A stretch of DNA of 64,000 nucleotides from Nitrospirillum iridis (lineage in GTDB: Bacteria; Pseudomonadota; Alphaproteobacteria; Azospirillales; Azospirillaceae), in NCBI RefSeq assembly GCF_014205765.1, contig NZ_JACIIZ010000019.1, positions 1 through 64,000 of the forward strand. Reading direction: 5' to 3'. Of the stretch, positions 34,718 through 44,104 are shown in pieces (position 1 is the stretch's first letter; the number at the start of each line of letters is the position of its first letter). Under the pieces are notes generated by a model. The model was not told where the DNA came from and searched no databases. It saw only the letters and a list, made by a program, of their open reading frames with translations. The position numbers were made by a program, and so were the translations under genes.

Positions 34718-35779
34718 ATGAGCGCGAACACCGCCGCCCGCCTCACCCTGCGCCGCCCCGACGACTGGCACCTGCACGTCCGCACCGGCGCCATGCTGCG
34801 GGCCGTGCTGCCCCATTCCGCCCGGCAGATGGGCCGGGCCATCATCATGCCCAACCTGGTGCCGCCGGTGACCGACCGGGCGGCGGCCCGGCGCTACAAG
34901 GCGGAGATCCAGGAGGCGCTGGGCCCCGACCATCGCTTCCAGCCGCTGATGACCGCCTACCTGACGGACGGCAGCAGCGCCGACGAGATCGCGGCCGGCT
35001 ATGAGGAAGGCCTGTTCCGGGCGGTGAAGCTCTACCCCGCCCACGCCACCACCAACTCCGCCCATGGCGTGACGGACCTGGCGACCGTGGCCGGCGTGCT
35101 GGCGCGCATGCAGGACATCGGCATGCCCCTGCTGGTGCATGGTGAAGTGACCGACCCCGCCATCGACATCTTCGACCGCGAAGCCGTGTTCATCGAGCGT
35201 GTGCTGCTGCCCCTGATGGACCGCTATCCCGATCTCAAGATCGTGCTGGAACACGCCACGACCGAAGAAGCCGTGGCCGTGGTCGAGGCGCATGGGAGCA
35301 GCGGGCGCCTCGCCTGCACCATCACCGCCCATCACCTGATGATCAACCGCTCCTCCATCTTCGCCGGCGGCATCCGGCCCCATCTCTATTGCCTGCCCAT
35401 CGCCAAGCGCGAGAAGCACCGTCTGGCGCTGCGCCGCGCCGCCACCTCGGGATCCCCCTGGTTCTTCCTGGGCACCGATAGCGCGCCGCACCCCACCAGC
35501 GCCAAGGAGACGGGCTGCGGCTGCGCCGGCATCTACACCGCCGCCAGCGCCATCGAGCTGTACGCCCAGGTCTTCGATGAGGAAGGCCGGCTGGACGCGC
35601 TGGAGGCCTTCGCCAGCCTGAACGGCCCCCGCTTCCACGGCCTAGCGCCCAATGACGACACCATCACCCTGGTGCGCGACGGCTTCACCGTGCCCGACCT
35701 GGTGGATGCCGGCGGCAGCAACGCTGTCCTGCCCTTCCGCGCCGGCGAACGGCTGGACTGGCGCCTGCTCGAAGATTAA
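34718..35779 (+). CDS. pyrC: Dihydroorotase
   Basis: A 353-residue zinc amidohydrolase of the short (type II) dihydroorotase class for pyrimidine synthesis. Visible ligands: DWHLHVR, the carbamylated Lys in [26 protein letters not shown] and the catalytic Asp in TDSAPH. The ATG has no strong Shine-Dalgarno but the N-terminus aligns with relatives. pyrE follows 43 bases downstream, so the two pyrimidine genes form one unit. Confidence 0.96.
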   Translation: MSANTAARLTLRRPDDWHLHVRTGAMLRAVLPHSARQMGRAIIMPNLVPPVTDRAAARRYKAEIQEALGPDHRFQPLMTAYLTDGSSADEIAAGYEEGLFRAVKLYPAHATTNSAHGVTDLATVAGVLARMQDIGMPLLVHGEVTDPAIDIFDREAVFIERVLLPLMDRYPDLKIVLEHATTEEAVAVVEAHGSSGRLACTITAHHLMINRSSIFAGGIRPHLYCLPIAKREKHRLALRRAATSGSPWFFLGTDSAPHPTSAKETGCGCAGIYTAASAIELYAQVFDEEGRLDALEAFASLNGPRFHGLAPNDDTITLVRDGFTVPDLVDAGGSNAVLPFRAGERLDWRLLED

Positions 35780-35822
35780 TTAGCGACCCAATTCCCTTAT
35801 CAAGCGCCAGAGGCTCCCTCCG

Positions 35823-36497
35823 ATGATCGACGCCCAGACCGCCGCCAGCCTGACCGCCCGCATCCTGCTGGACATCAAGGCGATCCACTTCAACGCCACC
35901 CAGCCCTTCATCCTGACCTCCGGCAAGGCCAGCCCGGTCTATATCGACTGCCGCAAGGTCATCAGCTTCCCCCGCGCCCGGTCGGCCATCATCGACTATG
36001 CGGTGCAGACGGTGATGCGCGACGCCGGCTTCGAGGCGTTCGACGGTGTCGCCGGTGGTGAGACGGCCGGCATCGCCTATGCCGCCTGGATGGCCGACCG
36101 CATGGGCCTGCCCATGCAGTACATCCGCAAGAAGCCCAAGGGTTTTGGCCGGAACGCCCAGATCGAGGGCCAGTTCGCCGAGGGCGACCGGATCCTGCTG
36201 GTGGAGGACCTGACCACCGACGGCGGCAGCAAGGTCGGCTTCGTCAACGCCCTGCGCCAGGCGGGTGCGGTGTGCGAGCACGCCTTCGTCGTCTTCCACT
36301 ACGGCATCTTCCCCAAGAGCGTGGAGACGATGAAGGAGATCGGCGTCACCCTGCATGCCCTGACCACCTGGTGGGACGTGCTGAAGGTGGCCCGCGACCA
36401 CAATTATTTCGATACCGCAACGATGACGGAAGTGGAGAAGTACCTGCACGCCCCGGCCGAATGGTCGGCCGCCAACGGCGGCAAGGTGGAAGCGTAA
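35823..36497 (+). CDS. pyrE: Orotate phosphoribosyltransferase
   Basis: A 224-residue enzyme that joins orotate to PRPP. The PRPP-binding motif is [14 protein letters not shown]; the hood region [13 protein letters not shown] and [17 protein letters not shown] with the flexible catalytic loop are present. It follows pyrC, giving adjacent steps 3 and 5 of UMP synthesis. A perfect 15-bp hairpin comes 26 bases after the stop. Confidence 0.96.
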   Translation: MIDAQTAASLTARILLDIKAIHFNATQPFILTSGKASPVYIDCRKVISFPRARSAIIDYAVQTVMRDAGFEAFDGVAGGETAGIAYAAWMADRMGLPMQYIRKKPKGFGRNAQIEGQFAEGDRILLVEDLTTDGGSKVGFVNALRQAGAVCEHAFVVFHYGIFPKSVETMKEIGVTLHALTTWWDVLKVARDHNYFDTATMTEVEKYLHAPAEWSAANGGKVEA

Positions 36498-36523
36498 ACG
36501 CTTCCCCGCTCGGTGTTCGATTC

Positions 36524-36560
36524 AACAGCCGCAGGGGGCGCCCCCTGCGGCTGTTCGTTT
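36524..36560. terminator. Bidirectional terminator between pyrE and the XRE gene
   Basis: AACAGCCGCAGGGGG (36524-36538) pairs perfectly with its complement at 36541-36555 across a CG loop. A short TCGTTT follows on the plus strand. Convergent genes end on both sides (36497 and 36559). Confidence 0.75.
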
Positions 36561-37419
36561 ATGCGGGCTCCGCCGCCAGCTGGCGGCAGCGTTCCGCCGT
36601 CTGCTCATCGGCCGGAAACATGCACTCGATGCGTAGTTCCTCCACCGTCACATCCCGGGCGGTGCCGAAGGTGGTGATGGTGGAGAAGAAGCGCAGCGGC
36701 TGGCCCTGCCCATCCAGCGCGCCGCCGGCGAAAACCGTGGTGCACAGAGGCAAGGGATAGGCATCCGGATCGCGGGAGCGCCAGCGGGCGGGCACGCCGG
36801 GGTAAGAGAGCACATCGTCCAGCAGGCGGCGCAATTCCTGGTCCAGGGGCGTGGCCGTCAACTCATCATGCAGGTGGCGGATCAGGTCGCCGGCCAGCGA
36901 TTCCCAATTGCCCATGACAGAGCGCATGTCCTCCGGATCGAACACCTGGCGCAGGATGTTGTTGTGCCGGGGCATGCGCCCGCGCGCCAAGCTGACGATG
37001 CGGGCGGTGGCGCGGTTGATGCGCACCACGTCCCAGCGCCGATTCATCACCAGGGCGGGATAGGGTTCCTGCTGGTTGATGATGAAGTCGATGGCTTGAC
37101 GCACCGGCGCCATCTCCGGCGTCGTCAAGGTCCTCTCGCCATAGCGCGGGGCGTAGCCGGCGGCCACCAGCAGGGCGTTGCGCTCCCGCAAGGGCATGTC
37201 CAGCGTGTCAGCCAAGCGCGCCAGCAGCTCACGGCTGGGCTGGGCCTTGCCGGTTTCCACGCAGCTGAGGTGCCGGGTGGAGACGCCGGCCTCCAGCGCC
37301 AGATCCATCTGGCTCATGCGCCGCGCCGCCCGCCATTCGCGCAGCAGCAGCCCCAGTGGCGTGGGGTGCGTCGGGTGGACGGTCGTGGGCGTGACCAGGG
37401 GGGCGGGGGCGGGGGACAT
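36559..37419 (-). CDS. XRE-family regulator with MmyB-like ligand domain
   Basis: A 286-residue regulator. The N-terminal helix-turn-helix reads LREWRAARRMSQMDLALEAGVSTRHLSCVETGKAQPSRELL in pieces (about residues 21-60). The rest matches the MmyB-like PAS-type domain: ALVMNRRWDVVRINRATARI, VFDPEDMRSVMGNWESLA, and a C-terminal segment ending TTFGTARDVTVEELRIECMFPADE. Such proteins usually repress a divergent enzyme gene and respond to a small ligand. The ATG at 37455 would add 12 residues but lies inside a predicted operator, so ATG 37419 is preferred. Confidence 0.88.
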   Translation of the reverse strand: MSPAPAPLVTPTTVHPTHPTPLGLLLREWRAARRMSQMDLALEAGVSTRHLSCVETGKAQPSRELLARLADTLDMPLRERNALLVAAGYAPRYGERTLTTPEMAPVRQAIDFIINQQEPYPALVMNRRWDVVRINRATARIVSLARGRMPRHNNILRQVFDPEDMRSVMGNWESLAGDLIRHLHDELTATPLDQELRRLLDDVLSYPGVPARWRSRDPDAYPLPLCTTVFAGGALDGQGQPLRFFSTITTFGTARDVTVEELRIECMFPADEQTAERCRQLAAEPA

Positions 37420-37454
37420 GGGCTTGATGATACGGCGCCCATCGCCAAAAACCA

Positions 37455-37492
37455 TGACCTCTCAGGTCAAGAAACCATGACCTGCCCGGTTA
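37455..37492. promoter_or_regulatory. Paired operators between XRE regulator and hydrolase gene
   Basis: A perfect palindrome TGACCT-CTC-AGGTCA (37455-37469) and a second, imperfect copy TGACCTGCCCGGTTA (37478-37492) lie 23 bases apart. Both are preceded by CCA or CA, so CCATGACCT is directly repeated. Their place in the divergent intergenic region fits autoregulation by the XRE/MmyB protein and control of the hydrolase gene. Confidence 0.65.
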
Positions 37493-37572
37493 TTGAGGGC
37501 CGATGACCATCGGCCGTATCCCTGAGGCATCCGAACCACCTTGCCCCTTGAGGGGCCCTTGAGGGGATAGAG

Positions 37573-38562
37573 ATGCTTCCCGCACCCATCGCCCGCCGCC
37601 GTTTCCTGCAGGGAATCGTGACCGCCGCCGCCACGCTCGCGCTACCCGCCGCCCCGTCGCGCGCCGCATCCCTGACCGGCACGGGGCCGCTGGATGCCGC
37701 CGCCTACCGGTCCTTGCGCCGCTATGCCGGCACACCCTTCGGCCACGTCGCCCATATGGATCAGGGAAGCGGCCTCGACGCCCTGTTCCTGCACGGCTTC
37801 CCGCTGAACAGCTTCCAGTGGCGGGGCGCCATCGAGCGGCTGTCGGCCCACCGCCGCTGCCTGGCGCCGGACTTCCTGGGCCTGGGGTTCAGCCGCGTGC
37901 CCGACGACCAGGCCGTGACGCCCGCCGCACAGGTGGCCATGCTGGCCGCCTTCCTGGACGCGGTGGGCGCCGACATTGTGGATGTGGTGGCCAACGACAG
38001 CGGCGGTGCCGTGGCCCAGTTGTTCGTCACCCGGTACCCGAAACGGGTGCGCAGCCTGCTGCTGACCAACTGCGACACCGAGCCCGACAGCCCGCCGGCC
38101 GCCCTGCGGCCGGTGCTGGACCTGGCCCGGGCCGGTACCTACGCCGACCAGTGGCTGGCGCCCTGGGTACGGGACAAGGCGTTGGCGCGGGGCGCCGGGG
38201 GGCTGGGCGGCATGACCTTCAGCGACCCGAGCCAGCCGACGGATGAGGCCATCGATTATTACCTGGGGCCCCTGGTCAGCAGCCCGCGCCGCAGGGATCT
38301 GGTGCACGCCTACACCCTGGGCCTGGCGCCCAACCCGCTGGCCGGCATCGAGAAAGACCTGAGGCGGGTGACGGCGCCCAGCCGCATCGTCTGGGGCATG
38401 GCCGACACCATCTTCAACCCGGCCGGCGCCGACTATCTGGCCGGCATCCTGGCCAACTGCCAGGGTGTGCGCCGCCTGCCCCAGGCCAAGCTGTTTTTTC
38501 CCGAGGAATATCCCGAGGTCATCGCGGAGGAGGCCAAGAAGCTGTGGGGCGTCACCGCCTGA
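37573..38562 (+). CDS. Tat-exported alpha/beta hydrolase-like protein, catalytic His missing
   Basis: A 329-residue protein with twin-arginine signal ARRRFLQGIV and cleavage near SRA/ASL. The fold matches haloalkane dehalogenase/epoxide hydrolase relatives: LHGFPLNSFQWRG (oxyanion region), PDFLGLGFS, and nucleophile elbow VANDSGGAV with Asp142 as the expected nucleophile. The acid region is VWGMADTIF. Where active relatives have GHFP with the catalytic His, this protein reads KLFFPEEYPEVI, so the base appears lost. It may be inactive, or use a shifted residue. GGGGATAG precedes the ATG, and a CCCCT/AGGGG hairpin lies at 37544-37555. Expression is likely controlled by the divergent XRE protein. 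Confidence 0.8.
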   Translation: MLPAPIARRRFLQGIVTAAATLALPAAPSRAASLTGTGPLDAAAYRSLRRYAGTPFGHVAHMDQGSGLDALFLHGFPLNSFQWRGAIERLSAHRRCLAPDFLGLGFSRVPDDQAVTPAAQVAMLAAFLDAVGADIVDVVANDSGGAVAQLFVTRYPKRVRSLLLTNCDTEPDSPPAALRPVLDLARAGTYADQWLAPWVRDKALARGAGGLGGMTFSDPSQPTDEAIDYYLGPLVSSPRRRDLVHAYTLGLAPNPLAGIEKDLRRVTAPSRIVWGMADTIFNPAGADYLAGILANCQGVRRLPQAKLFFPEEYPEVIAEEAKKLWGVTA

Positions 38563-38568
38563 CGCGAA

Positions 38569-39762
38569 TCAGGGAAAGCGGACGACGTCATCGTCCAGCG
38601 GCATCTCGCGTTGCCGCCGTTGAGCCGGTCCGCCCTTAAGAGCCACCGGCACCGCCGGATCCAGGACATCCGCAACGCTGACCGTGCCCAAACGTTCAAA
38701 CGTTTCGAATACGAAAGGAATGCCTTCGGATTCCTCGAAGGTGGGGATATCGGACAGGTGGAAATGCAGATGGGGCGCGTTGGCATTGCCCGACTGCCCC
38801 AGCCGGCCCAGCACCGTCCCCCGTGAGACATGTTGGCCGACGGCCACCGTCACACTCCCCGTGCGCAGGTGGGCGTAGTGGACGAAGACATGGGGGGCGA
38901 TCTCCAGCACGACGAAATTGCCGTAAAGGGTGCGCGCCGTCAGATCGTCGGGAGCAGCCAAGGGAGCCAGTGGCTTGTTGTCCGGCTCGCCATCGCGCCG
39001 GTCGCGCACCACCCCGTCGGCGACGGCGAGGACCTCGGTATCGAAGCCGGCCCAGTCGGCGACGGTGGATTGATCGATCTTCTCGCGGTCGGTCCGCACC
39101 GCGTGGAAGGCGGGGTCGAGGCCGAAAAAGTCGATGGCGTAGCGTTGCGGAATGGTGCGCCGGCCATTGGCCGCCACGAGGCTGCCCCAGTGATGGGAAT
39201 GGGGATTGCCCGGCCCCTCATGCGCCAACCACCGCCCAGCGCGCAACGGCGGGCCAACAACGACCGTCCGGGTTGCGTTGACACCCACCCGGACGCCATC
39301 AATCACTTGCCGCTCACCTGACACCGTCTCGAACTCCAGCACATGCCGCAGAATCCGCGGCACCGGCGCCTTGGCCGGCAGGGTCAGCCAGAGGAACAGC
39401 GTGGTCGTCTTGCCTGCGGCAAGGGTAGCGCCGGCGGCAACCTCCTCCGGCATCTGCGCCAGCAGGCTGGTGACGTCGGCATCAGCGACATTGAGCAGTG
39501 GCGCCGTCGCCCCATCCACGAATACGGCGACCCGGCGCAGGCGCAAGGTGCCGGTGGCGTCGTAGACGTTGCCGAGGGTCAATTCGTAAGCCAGATGCGT
39601 CAGCCCATCGGCACCAGCGACTGGGCGCGGCGCCTGGATGACCCGCGCCTCGACCGGCGCCTGGCTACCAGCCTCCGCCTGGGCCGCACTCAGGCCAACC
39701 ATGAGGGCCAGCGCGGTGGCACCGCCGAGGACGACGCGCGATGTATGACGCAAAGCCGCCAA
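38569..39762 (-). CDS. M23 family metallopeptidase (LytM domain), secreted
   Basis: A 397-residue exported protein with signal peptide ending near AEA/GSQ. The N-terminal half (about 35-165) is an all-beta domain of unknown role. The C-terminal LytM domain has QRYAIDFF (Asp ligand), VHYAHL and the HLHFHL motif with the last zinc ligand. The His that commonly opens the first motif (HxxxD) is not in its usual position; a HSHH cluster lies some 15 residues earlier. It should cut peptidoglycan cross-links in the periplasm. It is separated from the chemoreceptor gene upstream by a terminator. Confidence 0.85.
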   Translation of the reverse strand: MAALRHTSRVVLGGATALALMVGLSAAQAEAGSQAPVEARVIQAPRPVAGADGLTHLAYELTLGNVYDATGTLRLRRVAVFVDGATAPLLNVADADVTSLLAQMPEEVAAGATLAAGKTTTLFLWLTLPAKAPVPRILRHVLEFETVSGERQVIDGVRVGVNATRTVVVGPPLRAGRWLAHEGPGNPHSHHWGSLVAANGRRTIPQRYAIDFFGLDPAFHAVRTDREKIDQSTVADWAGFDTEVLAVADGVVRDRRDGEPDNKPLAPLAAPDDLTARTLYGNFVVLEIAPHVFVHYAHLRTGSVTVAVGQHVSRGTVLGRLGQSGNANAPHLHFHLSDIPTFEESEGIPFVFETFERLGTVSVADVLDPAVPVALKGGPAQRRQREMPLDDDVVRFP

Positions 39763-39776
39763 ACCAGCCCCCTTAT

Positions 39777-39808
39777 GAAAAACCCCGCAGGATCGCTCCT
39801 GCGGGGTT
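39777..39808 (-). terminator. Rho-independent terminator of the chemoreceptor gene
   Basis: A perfect 12-bp stem (39781-39792 with 39797-39808) is followed on the minus strand by TTTTC. It lies between the chemoreceptor stop (39832) and the M23 peptidase start (39762). Confidence 0.85.
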
Positions 39809-39831
39809 GCTTTACTGGAACGGCGCGCGGA

Positions 39832-41526
39832 TCAGGCGGCGCGGACCTGCTGCAGGAAGCGGTCCACCTGGCCGGACAGGGTGTCCGACTGCTGCGCCAG
39901 GCCGGTCGCCGCACCCAGCACCTGGTTGGCCGACTTGCCGGTGTCCTCGGCCGCGTGCTGCAGCGAGCCGATGTTGCGCGACACTTCCATGGTGCCCATG
40001 GAGGCCTGCTGGACGTTGCGGGCGATTTCCTTCGTCGCGGCGTCCTGCTCCTCCACAGCACCGGCGACCATGTCGGAGATGTCGTTGATCTCGGCGATGG
40101 TCTTGGAAATGATGATGATGGCGTCCACCGCGTCGCGGGTGGCGTCCTGCATGGTGGAGATCTGGGCGGAGATTTCCTCCGTCGCCTTGGCCGTCTGGTT
40201 GGCCAAGCTCTTCACCTCGCTGGCCACCACGGCGAAGCCCTTGCCGGCTTCACCGGCGCGCGCCGCCTCGATGGTGGCGTTCAGCGCCAGCAGGTTGGTC
40301 TGGCTGGCGATGTCGCTGATCAGCTTCACCACGTCACCGATGCTCTGCGCCCGCGAGGCCAGCGACTGCACGGTCTCGTTGGTCTTTTCGGCGGTGGAAG
40401 CCGCCGCCTTGGCGATGCGGGCCGAAGTGTTGACCTGATTGGAGATCTCGGCCAGCGAGCCGGCCAGTTCCTCGGTGGCGCTGGCGACCGACTGCACATT
40501 GGCCGAAGCCTGCTGCGTGGCGGCGGCGACGGCGCCGGCCTGGCTGCGGCTTTCGTCGGCGGAACCGGACAGCGTCTGGGCGCTGGACTGCATGCGGGTG
40601 GCGGCTTCGGAAACCTGGGCCACCACACCCTTGACCGTGCTTTCGAATTCGTCGGCCAGACGGTTCATGGTGCGGCGCTTTTCCTCCGCCGACTCACGCT
40701 CCGCCTCTTCCTGCACCTTCTTCAGGCGTTCCACCTCAATGGCGTTGTCCTTGAACACCTGGACCGACGCGGCCATGGCGCCGATCTCGTCGCCCCGCTC
40801 CGTCCCGGTGATATCCACCGTCAGGTCACCGCTGGCCAGGCGCCCCATGGCGGTCTGCAGGGTGGTCAGCGGACGGCTGACCAGGAAGTGCAGCAGCACG
40901 GCCAAGCCGCCGACCAGGATGGCCAGCACCAGGACCGCCGTCAGCAGGGACCCCTTGACGGTGGAGGCGATGGCCTCGTTCAGGCCCTGGCGGCTCCACG
41001 CCACGATGAGCGTGCCGACTTGATCATGGTTGGCGCCGGCCTTCACCGGCGACATAACGATCAGATGGTCACCCTTGTCGAAGGACTTGGTCTCGGTGAC
41101 CTTCTTGGGCAGGTCCTTGTCCTTGTCGATGGCGTAGGTCGGCAGGGTCTTGCTGTCGAAGCTGTCCAGGGATTCGCCATCGCTGTCGTTCACGCGCACG
41201 CCCGCCAGGCTGCCGCCGGCACGGGTGCTGAGATCGTTGTAGGCGTCGGCGATGGACTCCTGCTGTTTGAAGCGGACGGCGGCGCTCATCTGCTGCGCCA
41301 GCATTTCCGTTTCCTGCCGCTCGGACGCCACAGACTGGGCCAACATGGCCTCATGCATCTTGGCGGAGCTCAACCAGATAACGGCACCCAGGCCCAATAT
41401 CGTGGGAATCGCGACAGCGGGGGCGATCTTGCGCCCAATGGTAAACCAGCTCTTGGAATTCTCCGGCTTCTTTACCAGGCCACTGAAACGCCCCAAAATC
41501 CCATCCGCCTCATACGACATTCTCAA
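39832..41526 (-). CDS. Methyl-accepting chemotaxis protein
   Basis: A 564-residue transmembrane chemoreceptor. Membrane helices at about 33-53 and 213-236 enclose a periplasmic sensor of about 160 residues, with Asp- and Lys-rich segments, that I cannot assign to a known ligand class. HAMP follows ([18 protein letters not shown]), then the long signalling coiled coil with the conserved tip [31 protein letters not shown]. It would talk to CheA/CheW; no C-terminal CheR-binding pentapeptide is present. Single gene, with a terminator after it. Confidence 0.93.
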   Translation of the reverse strand: MRMSYEADGILGRFSGLVKKPENSKSWFTIGRKIAPAVAIPTILGLGAVIWLSSAKMHEAMLAQSVASERQETEMLAQQMSAAVRFKQQESIADAYNDLSTRAGGSLAGVRVNDSDGESLDSFDSKTLPTYAIDKDKDLPKKVTETKSFDKGDHLIVMSPVKAGANHDQVGTLIVAWSRQGLNEAIASTVKGSLLTAVLVLAILVGGLAVLLHFLVSRPLTTLQTAMGRLASGDLTVDITGTERGDEIGAMAASVQVFKDNAIEVERLKKVQEEAERESAEEKRRTMNRLADEFESTVKGVVAQVSEAATRMQSSAQTLSGSADESRSQAGAVAAATQQASANVQSVASATEELAGSLAEISNQVNTSARIAKAAASTAEKTNETVQSLASRAQSIGDVVKLISDIASQTNLLALNATIEAARAGEAGKGFAVVASEVKSLANQTAKATEEISAQISTMQDATRDAVDAIIIISKTIAEINDISDMVAGAVEEQDAATKEIARNVQQASMGTMEVSRNIGSLQHAAEDTGKSANQVLGAATGLAQQSDTLSGQVDRFLQQVRAA

Positions 41527-42104
41527 CTACCCCTGCTTTGTTCATTGCCCCGCGCTCCCATCGCCGAAGGCGGCAACCACCCTGCCATCCCTCGCGCGCG
41601 CGCCTTACTCCAAGGTCCCCCGCCGCAGTGCGGGGGCGGCCCGATCCTGGCCCTGGGCTAATACCTAGACATGCTTTCGCAGACCTGTAAACTGACTTAT
41701 AACCTAGACTACAGTTAACGCCCCCGGTGGGCGGAACGATTGGAATTTATCCTTCACAAAGGTGGAAAGATTTCAGTCTGCGTCTTTTAGCGTACGGCTC
41801 TGATTAAACCGCCGGAATCCAAGGCGATAGCGGGGCCCGTTAACCAAAACGGGGGGAAAGGGGCGCGGCATTGCCGTTCTTCTTAGCATTTTAAGTAATT
41901 AAAATTCGGCGAGGGTGACGAAAGTCTTCATCCGCCCCTGGCGCTCATGCCCCGGCCCCCCGCCGGGACAGCCTTGGGGGTGCGCCGAACGGGAACAGGG
42001 AACGGGCCCGGAACGACGGGCCCTGGCGTGGGTAAAAATCCGTAAACCTTTGGCGAATAGCTTTTTTTGACTGAGCTTTCTGTGACTCTGGGAGGTCGGT
42101 GCAG
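41527..42104. other. Gene-free AT-richer region upstream of the chemoreceptor gene
   Basis: About 580 bases without a believable ORF. It holds a CCCCCGC/GCGGGGG hairpin (41617-41636), two direct copies of ACCTAGAC (41663-41670 and 41702-41709) and two short AT-rich stretches near 41700 and 41890. The region must hold the promoters of the divergent chemoreceptor and small secreted protein genes. The repeated ACCTAGAC may be a regulator site for the chemoreceptor. No RNA family is recognised. Confidence 0.45.
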
Positions 42105-42416
42105 ATGAAGAAACGGGTGGCGGTCGTCGTCCTGATGGCTGGTATGGGGTTCACGGGCCTGGCGCGGGCGGAGTGCGCATTGGGATCGCCCCCGGCGGTT
42201 CCGGACGGCAGCAAGGCCGCGGAAGCGGAGATGCAGGCCGCGTCGGCGGCGGTGAAAAAGTTCATGGCCGAAACTCAGGACTATATGAGTTGCGTTGAAT
42301 TCGAAGGCAAAAGCGGCAACGGCAACTGGCAAAAAAAGTACAACGATGCCGTTGACCAGATGCAGAAGCTGGCCAGCGACTTCAACAAGCAGTTGAAGGC
42401 TTTCAAGTCCAAATAA
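42105..42416 (+). CDS. Small secreted protein, 103 residues
   Basis: No family recognised. It has a clear signal peptide (MKKRVAVVVLMAGMGF, cleavage near ARA/ECA) and a mature part of about 80 residues. The mature protein has a Cys at its second residue and one in DYMSCVEFEG, which could form a disulfide, with two helical stretches (AEAEMQAASAAVKKFMAE and AVDQMQKLASDFNKQLKAF). The charged heptad-like pattern suggests a helical hairpin. GGGAGG lies eight bases before the ATG; a GTG two codons earlier is possible. A bidirectional hairpin follows. Confidence 0.7.
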   Translation: MKKRVAVVVLMAGMGFTGLARAECALGSPPAVPDGSKAAEAEMQAASAAVKKFMAETQDYMSCVEFEGKSGNGNWQKKYNDAVDQMQKLASDFNKQLKAFKSK

Positions 42417-42526
42417 TGGTTAACACCAACCGTACCGCCGGCGCCGGCAGGGCGCTGGCGGACGGACCGTGTGGTGGCGCGGCCCTCACCACCACCTGGG
42501 CGGGTAAAATCAGACACCAAAACATC

Positions 42527-42557
42527 AAAAGCGCCGTCAGGGGCGATGCGGCGTTTT
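42527..42557. terminator. Hairpin terminator between converging genes
   Basis: AAAA-GCGCCG and CGGCG-TTTT flank a 12-base loop, so both strands end in a T-run. The last codons and stop of the minus-strand gene ending at 42537 are inside the structure. Confidence 0.55.
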
Positions 42558-43979
42558 GTCCCTTGGTGGTGGCGGCGCCGCTCCCGGGGCCGTTGGCTGG
42601 GAATGGCGCGCCTCGGGCGGCCCATCCAACGGCACGGTCACCACGGCCGGCGGCTTGCGCGGGGTCACGATGGGCGGCATGGCCCAGCCCTGCGGCTGGG
42701 TCGCGATCGAGGAATAGGGCGTGCGCTTGGGCTCCGGCGGGCGTTCCAGATGACGGGAGACGAGGTTGGCCAAGGCGGCATCGTCCCAGGGGTCAACCGG
42801 TCGGCCCAAGCGCAGGATGACCAGATCCGCCGCCTTCGACACATACAGCCGCTGCCCGCCGGCGCCGGCCAGGAAGACGGTATCGGGCTCGGCGAAGGCC
42901 TCCGCCGCCCTGATCGCTCCCCCCTTCTCCCGCGGCCAGGCCAGACGCAAGCGCAGGCCCTCATTCCGGGCGAACAGCGACGGCCGCTGCATCTCCTCCA
43001 CCCAGGGCATGGGCAATACCGGACGTTCCTCGACCTGACCGCCGTCCTTCAACAGCAGGCCCAGCCGCAGCCAGTCACGGGCCGTGGCCTTGACACAGCA
43101 GGCGACCACCGTGCCATGGCCGGCGCCGTCCATCAGCAGTTCCGCTGGGCGCGCGCCCAGCGGCGCCCACAGGGCCTGCGACAGGTAGGCCGCCAGTGGC
43201 TGCCGGGTCGCCCGTTCCAACACCAGGGCCAGCACCTGGACCTCGCCCTCGGCGGGCTTGAAACGGGTGCCAGGCTCCGCCTCCAAGGCCAGGCCGTGCA
43301 GCCACGCGCCAAGGTCGGCCCGGGCCGCGGCGTCGTCCGCCGGAAACCCCAGGCCACTGGTCCCCACCAACAGGTCGCGCACGGTGACGCGACCACGGGG
43401 ATCGTCCTTCCATTCCGTCAGAATCTGGCCCAGCGGCTGATCGGCGGAGGTGAGGAAGCCATCCTGGATGGCCTTTCCGGTCAGGAGCGCCAGCAGGCCA
43501 GCCTGCAGGCCGGCGCCGTCGACCAGGTCGGACGGGCGCGCGCCGGCGGCGTAATCCTCCACCTGCAGGGCGCCGCGGTACCAGACCAGCAACGCCGTCG
43601 TCCCCGTCGTCGATTCGAACGCCTGCAGGGCCTTCAGCCCCTGATCCGAGATCTGGCGGTCGTCCGGCGAGGCCACCGTCAGGATGGGTCCGTCCCCGCC
43701 GGCCACCTCCACCGTCACCGGGCCCTGGGGCGGAGCTGATGCCGCCGCCATCGGCGGGGGGGGCGCCACCGGAAGCGGCGGCCGCTTCCCCCAATGGGCC
43801 AGCAGCACGCCGCCGCCCACCGCCACCGCCAGAACCGGCGCCAGCAACAGGACCAGGCGGCCCGCCTTGGGCGAGCCTGCCCCCGGTTTGCCAGCCCCTG
43901 GTTTGCCAGCCCCTGGTTTGCCAGAGGGTGGGGCGCCAGGCCCGGGAACCGAGGGGCCGGATTTGGATGATTGGGACAT
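42537..43979 (-). CDS. Serine hydrolase (beta-lactamase-like) pseudoenzyme, membrane-anchored
   Basis: A 480-residue protein: a Pro/Gly/Lys-rich cytoplasmic N-terminus with three KPGAG repeats, one membrane helix (about 40-60), a Pro-rich linker, then a domain that follows class C beta-lactamase/6-aminohexanoate hydrolase relatives. The region where those have the catalytic SxxK reads LVDGAGLQ, and the YxN/YSS site reads PAEG. Only the surrounding helices (LLALLTGKAIQDG, RDLLVGTSGLG, ALVLERATRQPLAAYL) and FLAGAGGQRLYV near the third motif remain. So catalysis by the usual mechanism is not possible. A binding or structural role in the periplasm is inferred. The tail is Pro-rich. Confidence 0.75.
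   Translation of the reverse strand: MSQSSKSGPSVPGPGAPPSGKPGAGKPGAGKPGAGSPKAGRLVLLLAPVLAVAVGGGVLLAHWGKRPPLPVAPPPPMAAASAPPQGPVTVEVAGGDGPILTVASPDDRQISDQGLKALQAFESTTGTTALLVWYRGALQVEDYAAGARPSDLVDGAGLQAGLLALLTGKAIQDGFLTSADQPLGQILTEWKDDPRGRVTVRDLLVGTSGLGFPADDAAARADLGAWLHGLALEAEPGTRFKPAEGEVQVLALVLERATRQPLAAYLSQALWAPLGARPAELLMDGAGHGTVVACCVKATARDWLRLGLLLKDGGQVEERPVLPMPWVEEMQRPSLFARNEGLRLRLAWPREKGGAIRAAEAFAEPDTVFLAGAGGQRLYVSKAADLVILRLGRPVDPWDDAALANLVSRHLERPPEPKRTPYSSIATQPQGWAMPPIVTPRKPPAVVTVPLDGPPEARHSQPTAPGAAPPPPRDKTPHRP
43886..43924. repeat. Tandem 15-bp direct repeat inside a coding region
   Basis: GTTTGCCAGCCCCTG occurs at 43886-43900 and 43901-43915, followed by a partial third copy to 43924. It encodes the repeated KPGAG units near the N-terminus of the beta-lactamase-like protein. 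In-frame gain or loss of units by slippage is expected. Confidence 0.85.
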
Positions 43980-44104
43980 TCGTGGGCAACGCTCCCCGAC
44001 GGCGGACGAGACCGCCCGGAGCAGGCATAGGCCCCGGGCGGATCCGGCAACAGACTTGGCCGCGACTATGGCACGGCCAAGGCGGCGAGAGTCGGCGGGG
44101 CGCC

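Noticed and set aside
34535-35638. N-terminal extension of hisS to 825 residues
   Set aside because: It overlaps pyrC on the opposite strand and is the complement of its codons; [11 protein letters not shown] at 34534 is the normal HisS start.
41581-41660. Possible continuation of a plus-strand ORF over the chemoreceptor gene
   Set aside because: Long plus-strand frames across 39.3-41.7 kb are complements of the chemoreceptor codons and lack a start with ribosome site.
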